Positions 38,236 through 49,219 of a stretch of DNA of 64,000 nt are shown here, piece by piece. Position 1 is the first letter of the stretch. Each line of letters opens with the position of its first letter. The position numbers and the translations under genes are program-made. This DNA is from Morella rubra. Its lineage: Eukaryota; Streptophyta; Magnoliopsida; Fagales; Myricaceae. Under the pieces are notes generated by a model that was not told the DNA's origin, searched no databases, and saw nothing but the letters and a program-made list of their open reading frames with translations. The DNA lies in contig CM025855.1 in NCBI GenBank assembly GCA_003952965.2, positions 37,978,150 through 38,042,149 on the forward strand, written 5' to 3'.

Positions 38236-38871
38236 TTACAATGCGTAGACAGCTATTTTCATCTTGGATTGGCAGTGCCCAGGAAAGGTGCAAATGAAGT
38301 AATTCGGTCCCTTCACGAGCTTGATCTTATCGCTTCCACTTTGAAATGTTTTTGCACCAGCGGGTGCCTTGCAATCATCATAACCTCGTCTGTCGACGAC
38401 CACCACGTTGTGCAGTGCTCGGTTGTAGTTGAACACTGCAGATAGAAAAGGAGGAGAAATTAAACAGTCTTAGGTGGCCGATCGAGAAGCGTCAACTTGT
38501 TCCAATAGAGTACTAGCCGTAACATCAACCAACATTAGTTTTGTAAATTATGAGACTCGTTGAATGAATCTGATATGCTTTCTCATTGGAACGCCGGACA
38601 AATTAAAATCATGTCAGACCCTCAGCTTAAACCCATAGCAAAAAGAATATTTTTATCTAATATACGTAGACTATTTTTCTGCAGGGTGTTGGTACAAACC
38701 GAGGACATCGCCAGACTTGAAGGTCTTTCCCCTAGGCCAACCCTCAACATTGAAGGTCCAACCGCGACCGTCTCCAACAGTAAAGGTGGCTGCCCAAACG
38801 TTCTCACGGTGGAGGAGCAAACAGAACAGTAGAACCGCGGCAACAGTCGCAGAAGCTCTTCGCTGGGCCAT
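38236..38871 (-). CDS. Basic blue protein (plantacyanin), copy 2
   Basis: Tandem paralog of the preceding gene, with the same two-exon plan: exon 1 38700-38871 (172 nt) and exon 2 38236-38435 (200 nt), 123 residues. Signal peptide MAQRRASATVAAVLLFCLLL to VWA; mature start TFTVGDGRGWTFNVEGWPRG. Copper ligands are kept: His in ALHNVVVV, Cys and His in ICTFPGHC, Met in SKMKIAV. Compared with copy 1, more charged residues (RRGYDDC for KQGYAAC) suggest some divergence of surface. The intron is 264 bp against 212 bp in copy 1. Both copies appear intact. Confidence 0.93.
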
Positions 38872-38976
38872 CTGACTAATGAAATCCTCAACAAAGAGAA
38901 CGTACACCAATAAAGAGACTAAAGATGAAAGCTGAGGATGGAGGATTTGTGTGAGCGCTTGACCCGGAAATTTACG

Positions 38977-38983
38977 TTTCATA
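38977..38983 (-). promoter_or_regulatory. Degenerate TATA site of plantacyanin copy 2
   Basis: TATGAAA at 112 bp upstream of the ATG, aligned with TATAAAA of copy 1 (111 bp); flanking bases (CTAT.AAACG) are shared. This copy may have a weaker core promoter or use the nearby TTTTATC. Confidence 0.4.
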
Positions 38984-40272
38984 GATAAAAGAGTTTCGGT
39001 CGGTTTCTACACAAAACATGAGAATAGTATGGCTTCCTTTTGTCGTATTGTGAGATGAGTAACTCATGTAGCGGATATGATGATACCGAAACTGTATCTT
39101 TCCGATTCAAATCAATTTGGACCGAACAAGAAGACCATACAGAAAGAGCAACAATGGTCAACAGTCCACATTGGCTCGAGCCCAAAGGAAAGAGGGCCAC
39201 AACACGCAATACATCCGTTATAAGCTAATTTATAATGTGTGATATTCCATTGATCCTGAGATTTTCACGAAAAAGAAACTATATTTACATGATGGACGTG
39301 TGAAACGAAAGATTCTGTGAGATACGATAGAAATAAGGGGCCAAAGTCTCTCGAAAAGAAAAAATGTGGGAACGTGAGGACAATGTTATAAAAGTAGAGT
39401 ATTGTGAAAGGAAAAGGTAAGTGACAATTGAGAAGTTAAATAGAAAAATTATTATATACAAACACTGACTTTATCATTAGAATTGTTTCATCAGGGTGTC
39501 TAGGTCATTTTTATTGTTTGTAAGAAGAGTTATACAAAAATCGAGATGCATTTATTCCGAGTATTATTTATAAATCAACTTATTCGTCGATATAATTAGC
39601 CCAATATTTATTAATCAACATGTAACATATTTCAAGAGCATCTATTTAATTATTATTTTTTCCCAACTCTTGGTTGGTTATAAATTCAGTAGACTATGTT
39701 TGCATCTTTTCATCCTTGACAGCGTTGTTTGACGGTTAATTTTATGGAACGTTTAGCTCTAAACGTAGCTTCTTCACTAAAATTCAACAAATTTAACATA
39801 GCGTTTTTTTTAAAATTTAATAAAATTTACTTTTATACAAATTTTTTTATTTATTTTATTTTTATTTTTATCAATTTTAATATATCTTTTTTAATACCAC
39901 GCAGAATTTTAATAAAATTTTGAAACTAAACGCCTCGTAACTCTTGGGGATCATTTTGGTCTCGCGTTATCGGTTCAATGAGACTCGCTGTACCCTCGGC
40001 TATAATTTATTTAACTCCAAAGTTTTTTTATTTTTTATTTTTCTAAGCCTTAAACCTTGTCCTTTAGTTGCGGGGGTTTTGATGTTTCGTGCAACTAAAG
40101 ATATTTAACGGTCGATTCAAACACTGCCAAGTCTTCTCTGTCTTTGCCGATCGACCAAAAGATCTGTCTCTGTGGCTGCTAACTTCATACACAACCCAAG
40201 TGTGTGAGTTCACGACTTCCACCTTAATATAACCAGGGTCTCTCTCTCTCTGTCTCTCTCTCACACACACAA
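38984..40272. other. Divergent intergenic region with a MITE-like element
   Basis: Promoter DNA of plantacyanin copy 2 and of the PPR gene. A 39735-39945 segment is very AT-rich and bounded by aacgtttagctctaaac and gaaactaaacgcctcg, an imperfect inverted repeat suggesting another MITE. The PPR 5' UTR just before 40273 is a CT run followed by a CA run. Confidence 0.45.
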
Positions 40273-42750
40273 ATGGCAGAAAAACTAGCTCCAACTCTTT
40301 TACTACCGAACCCACCACCCTCGAGACCCTTATTCCCCAACAACAACCACAGCCAGCACTACCCTTCGATATCCTCTGCGCCACCCGTAACCCCTGTTCT
40401 CCAGAACATTCTTTTCCACCAGCAGAACCCCAGCTCTTCCTCACTACCCATTACGCCCCAGTCCCCAATCCCCAGAAACCGCATCCGCATCGGCAAGTCC
40501 CGGGACCCCAACCGCGGCAAGCCCTGGTCCCATCGCCGGCTCTCCCGCAAAGGTCAGCAAATTCTCCAAACTCTTATTGCCCCAGAATTTGATTCTGCAA
40601 AATTAGAGGAAGTTTTGCTTCAATTGTTCGAACCGTCCCAAGAAGAAGAATTAAGCTCTAGTCGGGAGTTGTTGTCTTCGGATATATTGGGCATACTCAA
40701 GGGTTTAGGGTTTAACAAGAAATGTGACTTGGCTATGGCTGTGTTTGAGTGGGTTCGGAACCGTAAAGATTGCGAATTGATATTAAATGGCTCTGTTATT
40801 GCTGTGGCTATTAATATTCTTGGCAAGGAGGGTCAGGTTTTAAAGGCAGCTTCTTTGCTCAACAATTTACATAAAGATGGCATTGATGTTGATGTGTATG
40901 CTTATACTTGTTTGATAAGTGCTTGTGCTAGGAATGGGAGGTATAGAGAGGCTGTGATGGTTTTTAAGAAGATGGAGGAAGAGGGATGTGAGCCTACTTT
41001 GATAACTTATAATGTGATACTGAATGTGTATGGGAAAATCGGTATGCCTTGGAACAAGATTATGGATCTTGTTGAGGGCATGAAGAGTGCTGGGGTTACG
41101 CCTGATTTGTACACCTATAATACGCTAGTAAGTTGTTGTCGGCGTGGCTCTCTGTATGAAGAAGCAGCTGGGGTTTTCAAGATGATGAAATCAGCTGGGT
41201 TCACACCGGATAAGGTCACATATAATGCTTTGTTGGACGTATATGGGAAGTCTAGACGGCCAAAGGAAGCCATAGAGGTGTTGAGAGAGATGGAAATGAA
41301 TGGGTTTTCTCCTAGCATTGTGACTTACAATTCATTGATATCGGCTTATGCCAGAGATGGTTTATTGGACGAAGCAATGGATCTTAAAACCCAGATGATG
41401 GAGAAAGGGATTAAGCCTGATGTATTTACCTACACAACCCTTTTGTCAGGGTTTGAGAAAGCTGGCAAGGATGAGTATGCAATGAATGTCTTTGAGGAGA
41501 TGAGAAGCGCGGGGTGCAAACCAAATATCTGCACCTTTAATACCTTCATTAAGATGCATGGTAACCGTGGAAAGTTTGCAGAAATGATGAAAGTCTTTGA
41601 GGAAATAAAGACATGTCAGTGTGCCCCTGATATTGTTACTTGGAACACACTTCTGGCTGTGTTTGGCCAAAATGGAATGGACTCAGAGGTTTCAGGAGTG
41701 TTTAAGGAAATGAAGAGGGCAGGGTTTGTGCCTGAAAGGGATACCTTCAACACATTAATCAGTGCATACAGCAGATGTGGTTCTTTTGACCAAGCTATGG
41801 ATGTTTATAAGAGAATGCTGGAAGCAGGGGTTACTCCGGACCTTTCCACCTATAATGCTGTTTTGGCAGCATTGGCCCGGGGTGGGCTTTGGAAACAATC
41901 TGAGAAAATACTTGCTGAAATGAAGGATGGTCGATGTAAACCCAATGAACTGTCGTACTGTTCTTTGCTTCATGCTTATGCTAACGGCAAGGAGACTGGC
42001 CGCATGTGTGCTCTGGCAGAAGAGATATATTCTGGTGCAATTGAACCGCGTGCTGTGCTTCTGAAGACCCTTGTTTTAGTTAATAGTAAAAGTGACCTTC
42101 TGATGGAGACAGAGTATGCTTTCTTGGAGTTGAGGAAGAGAGGGTTTTCACCTGACATAACTACTCTTAATGCCATGGTTTCTATTTATGGCAGAAGGCA
42201 GCTGGTTACAAAGGCAAAGGAGATTATGAATTTCCTGAACGAGAGTGGGTTCACTCCAAGCTTGACTACTTACAATTGCTTGATGTACATGTACAGCCGC
42301 TCTGGAAACTTTGAAAGAGCAGAAGAAACTTTAAGGGAACTTTTGGAAAAAGGAATAAAGCCTGATATAATTTCATATAATACTGTAATATACGCCTATT
42401 GTAGAAATGGGCGTATGAGGGAGGCTTCACGAATATTCTCTGAAATGAGGGATTCAGGGCTTGCCCCAGATGTAGTCACATATAACACCTTTGTTGCAAG
42501 CTATGCAGCCGATTCAATGTTTGTGGAGGCCATTGATGTGGTTCAGTACATGATCAAGCATGGATGTAAACCGAACCAGAACACATACAACTCCATTGTA
42601 GATTCTTATTGCAAGCTCAATCTTCACAGTGAGGCAAGCATGTTTGTTAACAACCTTCGAAAGCTTGATCCACAGACTTCCAGGGAGGAAGAGTGCAGGT
42701 TATGTGAGCGTATAACGAAGAATGGTCATAGATGGTCCTCATCTCAATGA
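40273..42750 (+). CDS. Pentatricopeptide repeat protein, At5g02860 ortholog
   Basis: P-class PPR protein, 825 residues, no intron. PPR proteins bind organellar RNA one base per repeat; the exact target of At5g02860 is not known to me. Residues 1-90 are rich in Pro, Ser and Asn with an RNRIRIGKSRDPNRGKPWS stretch, consistent with a plastid or mitochondrial transit region and the At5g02860 N-terminus. About 18 degenerate 35-residue repeats follow from about 178 to 810, each with the typical TYNxLI...G...EA...F..M...G..P pattern; one repeat (GKIGMPWNKIMDLVEGM) is 36 long. Residue 5 of successive motifs is often N and the last D, N or S, the positions that set base choice. No SMR, E or DYW domain follows; the protein ends with a short basic tail. 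The start ATG directly follows CT and CA microsatellite-like UTR sequence. Confidence 0.95.
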   Translation: MAEKLAPTLLLPNPPPSRPLFPNNNHSQHYPSISSAPPVTPVLQNILFHQQNPSSSSLPITPQSPIPRNRIRIGKSRDPNRGKPWSHRRLSRKGQQILQTLIAPEFDSAKLEEVLLQLFEPSQEEELSSSRELLSSDILGILKGLGFNKKCDLAMAVFEWVRNRKDCELILNGSVIAVAINILGKEGQVLKAASLLNNLHKDGIDVDVYAYTCLISACARNGRYREAVMVFKKMEEEGCEPTLITYNVILNVYGKIGMPWNKIMDLVEGMKSAGVTPDLYTYNTLVSCCRRGSLYEEAAGVFKMMKSAGFTPDKVTYNALLDVYGKSRRPKEAIEVLREMEMNGFSPSIVTYNSLISAYARDGLLDEAMDLKTQMMEKGIKPDVFTYTTLLSGFEKAGKDEYAMNVFEEMRSAGCKPNICTFNTFIKMHGNRGKFAEMMKVFEEIKTCQCAPDIVTWNTLLAVFGQNGMDSEVSGVFKEMKRAGFVPERDTFNTLISAYSRCGSFDQAMDVYKRMLEAGVTPDLSTYNAVLAALARGGLWKQSEKILAEMKDGRCKPNELSYCSLLHAYANGKETGRMCALAEEIYSGAIEPRAVLLKTLVLVNSKSDLLMETEYAFLELRKRGFSPDITTLNAMVSIYGRRQLVTKAKEIMNFLNESGFTPSLTTYNCLMYMYSRSGNFERAEETLRELLEKGIKPDIISYNTVIYAYCRNGRMREASRIFSEMRDSGLAPDVVTYNTFVASYAADSMFVEAIDVVQYMIKHGCKPNQNTYNSIVDSYCKLNLHSEASMFVNNLRKLDPQTSREEECRLCERITKNGHRWSSSQ

Positions 42751-44680
42751 ATGGCAGCTTGGTTGGCTTGCCTTTGAGCCTCTTTGCCTCCTATCTATCC
42801 GCTCTCTCGTTCTCCTTTTTTGTGCCCAAGTTACATTGTGCGGCCAGGGAGATGAGCAGAAATGTTATGTCCTTTTATATGATTCTGTAATCTCTCTGGA
42901 AGCTAAACAGTAAGAGAAGATACTTGAAATTTTCGATTTGAAGGGGACCAACCTTTAGGAGCATTCAACAGGGGCACACCTTGTATATATCAGATGACAG
43001 ATAAAAGGAAGGCGGACGGAGAGTAAAAGTTTTAAAGCTAAGGTATGTATAATTTCCTATGAAGCAAGCAATTAAAGGAAAAACATGTACAGCTAACATC
43101 CGGTTGATAGCAGTTACGTACTTTTTTTAGCAGGAATGTTGTTGACAATGTCCTGTGCCATAATCTATTAAGTTCGCAGATGTTCTTTACAACACACTTG
43201 GGGTTGGGTAAGCATCTTTAACTTTGTCTTAATGGGAAATGGATTTCTTTTCAATATCTTTGTTGTAGATCTTGTATTATCAACTGCTGAGCTTTATAGG
43301 ATAGTATAGGCATACGTCTCCCGCACTTACATTACCAGCTTTATGAAGAAGAGTTCGCATTGAGAACTCTGAAGGGTCTACTTGTGTGGCTTTCATATAA
43401 AGGGCATTGACAAGTTTTCTAGAAGCCTTGCTTCAAAATTAGGACCACAGCATATCATGAGTATATTGGACTGATCTGCTAGTGTCCAATCCATGGAGTG
43501 ATATCGTAGTTTTGGTATTGATAGCATAATATTAGCCAGTCCAGTTCTACAGCATGTCGAGCAACGTGAGCTTTTGTAATCGGAAGTTTATAAATAAAGC
43601 TCTCTTTATAAATAATTGTTTGTGGATGGAAGTAAAGTCATCCATTATTTCTCTGTTGATCACACAAAACCTAGTTGGATACGTGCTGTCTTACTCAATT
43701 CATTCAATTTTTTTTTTCTTTCTTAATTTGTTTAGGAATTTCTTGAATTGGGGAGCCCTGTTGGGATAAGATCCTCCGGGAAAACTTTGCTGCCATTTCA
43801 GTGAAATTTCTATAAAATATGTTTATGATAAGGTTGCTCCGTCGACTCCACGCTAGCATTTATCTGTATTTTCTGCATGCAACGTGGAATATCCCTGGGA
43901 AAATGAATAAATAGAGATATAAGGACTTGATTCCCCGAGGTGGCGCGATCTACCAATGAAACCATAGTTTATTCATTAATCCAGACATACGTGCCGTATG
44001 GGTCTAATCTATTGTTCAGTTGAAAGATTGACCTACATCTAAAGAAAGGAAAAGTTTTGATCAGAACAAGATTGAATAATTGATTTGGAAATCAAGATCC
44101 AATTGATATACTGTGTTTCAAATGTATATTTCCAGTTTTTTTTTTTTAAATTACAATTAAGTGATAATGGTATCCAATTATGTTTATGGTAACTTAAGCT
44201 GACTTACCCACGATTAAATTTATTTTGGTTTGTTTATTTCTTCTTGAATCTCTTTCCTCCCCAGTTCGAAATCCACGCCTAGAGGTGTAGGTTTAGGTTT
44301 GAATTGAATTTATGAAAAATAAGTAAGACCAGCTCATTCAATAATATTTTGTCATAAAAAAATCTACCAAACAACTACCAAGAAAAAAAAAATCTACTAA
44401 CCAACTCGTGTGGGACCAAAAAGAAGAAGAAAGAAGAGGTGAATGCCCAGGCGTGCAATGTGGGTAAGGACAATAATAAGTCAAAACGAGAGCCGAATGG
44501 GCGAAGGGTTCAACTGCTCTCTGCATTTGGTTTGGTGAGGGCTTCAACATCTCAACCCAAATATTTGAGGATAAACATAAAACACACGTTATGTTGAGCT
44601 GTATTTGTATTTGTTCAAGGAACTCTCCTCCCTCCCTCACTCTCTCTCTCCAGCTAAAACACACAGGAAACGAATTTAGT
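42751..44680. other. Intergenic between PPR and PRISE genes
   Basis: 3' flank of the PPR gene to about 43200, then AT-rich DNA and the PRISE promoter. Open frames are short and unrecognised. Confidence 0.5.
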
Positions 44681-44688
44681 TATAAAAA
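44681..44688 (+). promoter_or_regulatory. TATA box of the PRISE gene
   Basis: TATAAAAA, 52-59 bp upstream of the ATG at 44740, implying a short 5' UTR of about 25-30 nt. Confidence 0.6.
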
Positions 44689-44739
44689 CAGGCGCACGGA
44701 AACTCAGGCAGACATTCTTTTCTATCTGCAATCACGACA

Positions 44740-46019
<1,280 letters not shown>

Positions 46020-46852
46020 ATGATGATGGTTCGGGCATTGTTATCAACAGTTAATTTGATTGTAATTTGTTACTACTTTATTCTATCGTGAATTAGAGGA
46101 CAAATAAAAAAGAAAAGCTAATAGCTTTCCATACCAGATTCTCTTGTTCGTCCTCTGTTTCTGTTTTGGTTGTTGTAATTGACAACTATGTCGTAAATAT
46201 CATTTAGCTGTTGCTTCTGATCTAATCGCCATTATGGTTAGCTGTAGACTTGGGACGGGAAGTTTCTGCTCAATCATTAAGAAACAGAGGGTATAGAATT
46301 TTGAAATTTAAGTAACAGAGCGCAAGCAAAGCAGGGACAGCATGAGGCTTGACAAATTGCAGGGAAAATGGGGTTAGAAAAGATAACTAATACCGTTAGA
46401 AGTGCCGAAGTGCTTCTGGAATCCTCTATACGCAGTTTTGCTTCTGATCTTATCGCATTATGTCCAAAAGGCACAATTTTGTGGCATGACTTGATCCAAC
46501 TATGCATACAGACCCATTTTAGATGTTGGGAACACATTCCATCGCCAATAATATCATCTTTATTCATTGAAGAAACAACAAATTGCAGAAGTTACAAAAT
46601 TCCACATCCCTCTATGAGCTGCAGTTGCAATGATAAAGTTCTAAGAAAAATAGAAGCCTATAACAACCAAACAGTCATCTAATCTAAAACCTCTCTACAC
46701 ATAACCAAAGTCCCATATATTCAACTTTGATTTGCTCATGCACCACATCTTTAACTGGACATGGCTTCTAGAGTGCACACACATCAATTTCTTCGTTGCT
46801 CAAGGATTACTTCAGCACTGAATTCAACCTTTGAACTTTCACCGAAATATCT
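46020..46852. other. Convergent 3' flanks of PRISE and ZSWIM7-like genes
   Basis: 833 bp between two converging genes, presumably both 3' UTRs. Open frames on both strands around 46280-46680 have no recognisable content. Confidence 0.5.
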
Positions 46853-48017
46853 TCAGAGATTTGATAGCAATATCACTAGCTGCTCATCAGACACCTTAAC
46901 CTCAATGCAAGCTCCCAACGACGCAGCTAGTCTTGCAGCTAATTGATGCTTACACTGGAAAATTGGGACAGGAAAAGAAAGATCCAAAACAAGAAACTTA
47001 TTAGAAAGTAATAGAAGGGAAAGGTTACAGGACTGGACTTCTTAATATAGGGAATAAGCAAGAATTAGGTCTCACGCAAAGCTGTTCTCCTCTATTCACA
47101 ATGTCGTAGAAGAACGAATAACAGCCACAGTAGTTTTCAGGAAAGCAGAAATATTCTTCCTTCCTCCGTGATTCTCCCAACACCTAACCAGATCAGATAA
47201 ATAGTTTTAGTTTTTCAAGTTTTTCTAGTAAATATTTCTCTAATAGTTTTCTTTTGATCCATTTTGGCCTGCATTACCAAATTGGAAACTTTGGCTAGCA
47301 GATTCTTCAAATTCCTCATCGTTTTGGCTGACGTTAACTAAGTTGTAAGTCGGTCATTCCGATTATCAGCCAATTGATAGATGTATCGATTGAGGGCTTT
47401 CAAGTATATTTCTGCACTGGATACTCCGCATTCTAAGCTGGAGCTCCAAATCGACTACAAAATAACCTCCAAACTAACAAATTAACCTGGCCCTGCTAAT
47501 CTGGATCAGTGCATCCACCGGCCAGTTCCATAACCACGTCTATCCATGAAGAAACACAACATGGACGCAAGTAAACAATAAACTTCACCTGGAAGACGGA
47601 GCGCCCGCTAGGCTCACCAGTAATCCTCTTGACACCTCTTTGATCCACTATCTTAGTGGCTCGCTCAAAGTTTTTTCCAAACAAGAAATGCAAGCTGGAT
47701 TTATACCAGAAAAGAGAAAGATAACCCCAATAAATCCTCGCCATCACATATCAGTAATAATTTTTCCAAGAAATGTAAACGATGGATAGGGATTTACTAA
47801 CGTGGAGAGTTGATCATCTGTCACTGTCCCATTTCAATTCGTTTCTTATACTATCAAATGCCCGGACGAAGAATCAAAGTTAAATGAAAAGTCACTAAAT
47901 TGGATGGAAAAATTAATGCATATTCGTTCTAGGTAGAAAAGCTAAAAGAAAACGACCTGAACGAGTTGATTCCATGCCCATCCACACCGCCTCAGCTACT
48001 AAACTACTTGCACTCAT
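46853..48017 (-). CDS. ZSWIM7/SWS1-like SWIM zinc-finger protein
   Basis: Homolog of animal ZSWIM7 (yeast Shu2, SWS1), which with a Rad51 paralog promotes homologous recombination (family knowledge; role here inferred). Five minus-strand exons: 47957-48017 (61 nt), 47802-47823 (22 nt), 47589-47694 (106 nt), 47076-47183 (108 nt), 46853-46954 (102 nt). The sum, 399 nt, gives 132 residues. All phases agree. The protein starts MSASSLVAEAVWMGME; exon 2 contributes VTDDQLST; exon 3 has LHFLFGKNFERATKIVDQRG, matching LKFLFG...ALDLVDR of human ZSWIM7; the SWIM motif CxCx(n)CxH is YCGC...LCCKH in exons 4-5; then VSDEQLVILLSNL and stop. The microexon is needed to restore the frame between exons 1 and 3. 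A four-codon upstream ORF overlaps the start. Confidence 0.9.
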
Positions 48018-48028
48018 CTTCGCTTCAT
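48014..48028 (-). promoter_or_regulatory. Minimal uORF overlapping the ZSWIM7-like start (ATGA)
   Basis: ATGAAGCGAAGATGA encodes MKRR and stop; the TGA shares two bases with the main ATG at 48015-48017. Such an overlap can cut initiation at the main start or allow reinitiation. Whether transcripts begin upstream of it is unknown. Confidence 0.45.
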
Positions 48029-49219
48029 TTTGCCCTACAATAACAGAAATGCAGTACTTGGCACTTCTTAATAAGCTTTCCGGAAGTACTCTCTTAATAT
48101 ATATTATCTTGTAAGCAGTGGTTGGACAAACTTCTGCTTATACCCCGGATTTCTCCCCAACAAAATGAAACGATAATGGTAAATTGAATGAAGGGGTTAG
48201 GGCCAACCTGAATTTCTGCTATAGAAACTGGTTTCAAAGTGAAATTTTCGGTATCGGTGTTCCTGGTTTTATATTTGAGCGAAATGGAAATCCTCTCTCG
48301 CCTACTTAAAGCGTTTATTTTATTTTATTTTTTTCTTTCATTCACGGCTATTTTCTTCCGAAGTTGGGCTTATGTATAATTGGGTTGGGTCCAGACTTCA
48401 AAAGTGGGGAGATTCGAACGGGCAAAGATATCGTGACAAAGATTATTCACAATTATTTTTTTCTATCTCAGACAAGTGGTTTTTTCTTCTTCAGAAAAGT
48501 GGGTTTGGTTCAATAAAAAGGAAGAAAGATGCTCATTCGAGAATATGACAAGTTATGGCATATTATTTGTTTTTCGAAGGAATAGAAAGAGTGGGCTATG
48601 TTCAAAGTCAGATATCTCGAATTTTTTAATTTATTTTTCCAGTTTCTGTCTCACAATTTAGTTTCCTTTTTTAGATAATTTATTTTCCCAGCTCAAGGCC
48701 CTGATGGTGGGTAGCATCACCACAAGGATTATGGCCGTTTTATAGCCATTCTTATTCGTTTACATATCTTCTGCAATCTATCATGTATAATCAAATGGTC
48801 AACAAAACACCAAAACACAACAGCTTCGGTTTTGTCAATCACGTTTTAAGACGAGATCGTTTATCAGATAAGAACTCTGTGTCAGGTCCAAAACGCACTC
48901 GTGCCGTACAAACATGGCTGGTTCATCAAGCAACCCATTACCCTCCTGCCTCTCAACAAGTTGACAGGCAGCATCAATAATCAAGAAATTGGGGAATGCG
49001 CGGCTACAACTTCAGCCGCAAAAACTATGGCAGCTTGTTCCCAATAGCATCCACCAACCTCAATTATCTGTAGAACTGTAACTTGCTATTTTTAATAATT
49101 TTGTCCAAAGAACAAAAAAACAAAACATTCCCGCTCGCATATTCTACAATTATTTTGTAATAACATCATTCACTCAGAAGATCAGTTGTGTCAGGTACCC
49201 TTCATAGGGGTTTGTCTCT
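48029..49219. other. Intergenic between ZSWIM7-like and PP2C genes
   Basis: Promoter of the ZSWIM7-like gene and 3' flank of the PP2C gene, both on the minus strand. No gene recognised. Confidence 0.5.

Noticed and set aside
46277-46682. Overlapping frames of about 100 codons on both strands
   Set aside because: They lie between converging genes and match no family; likely UTR.
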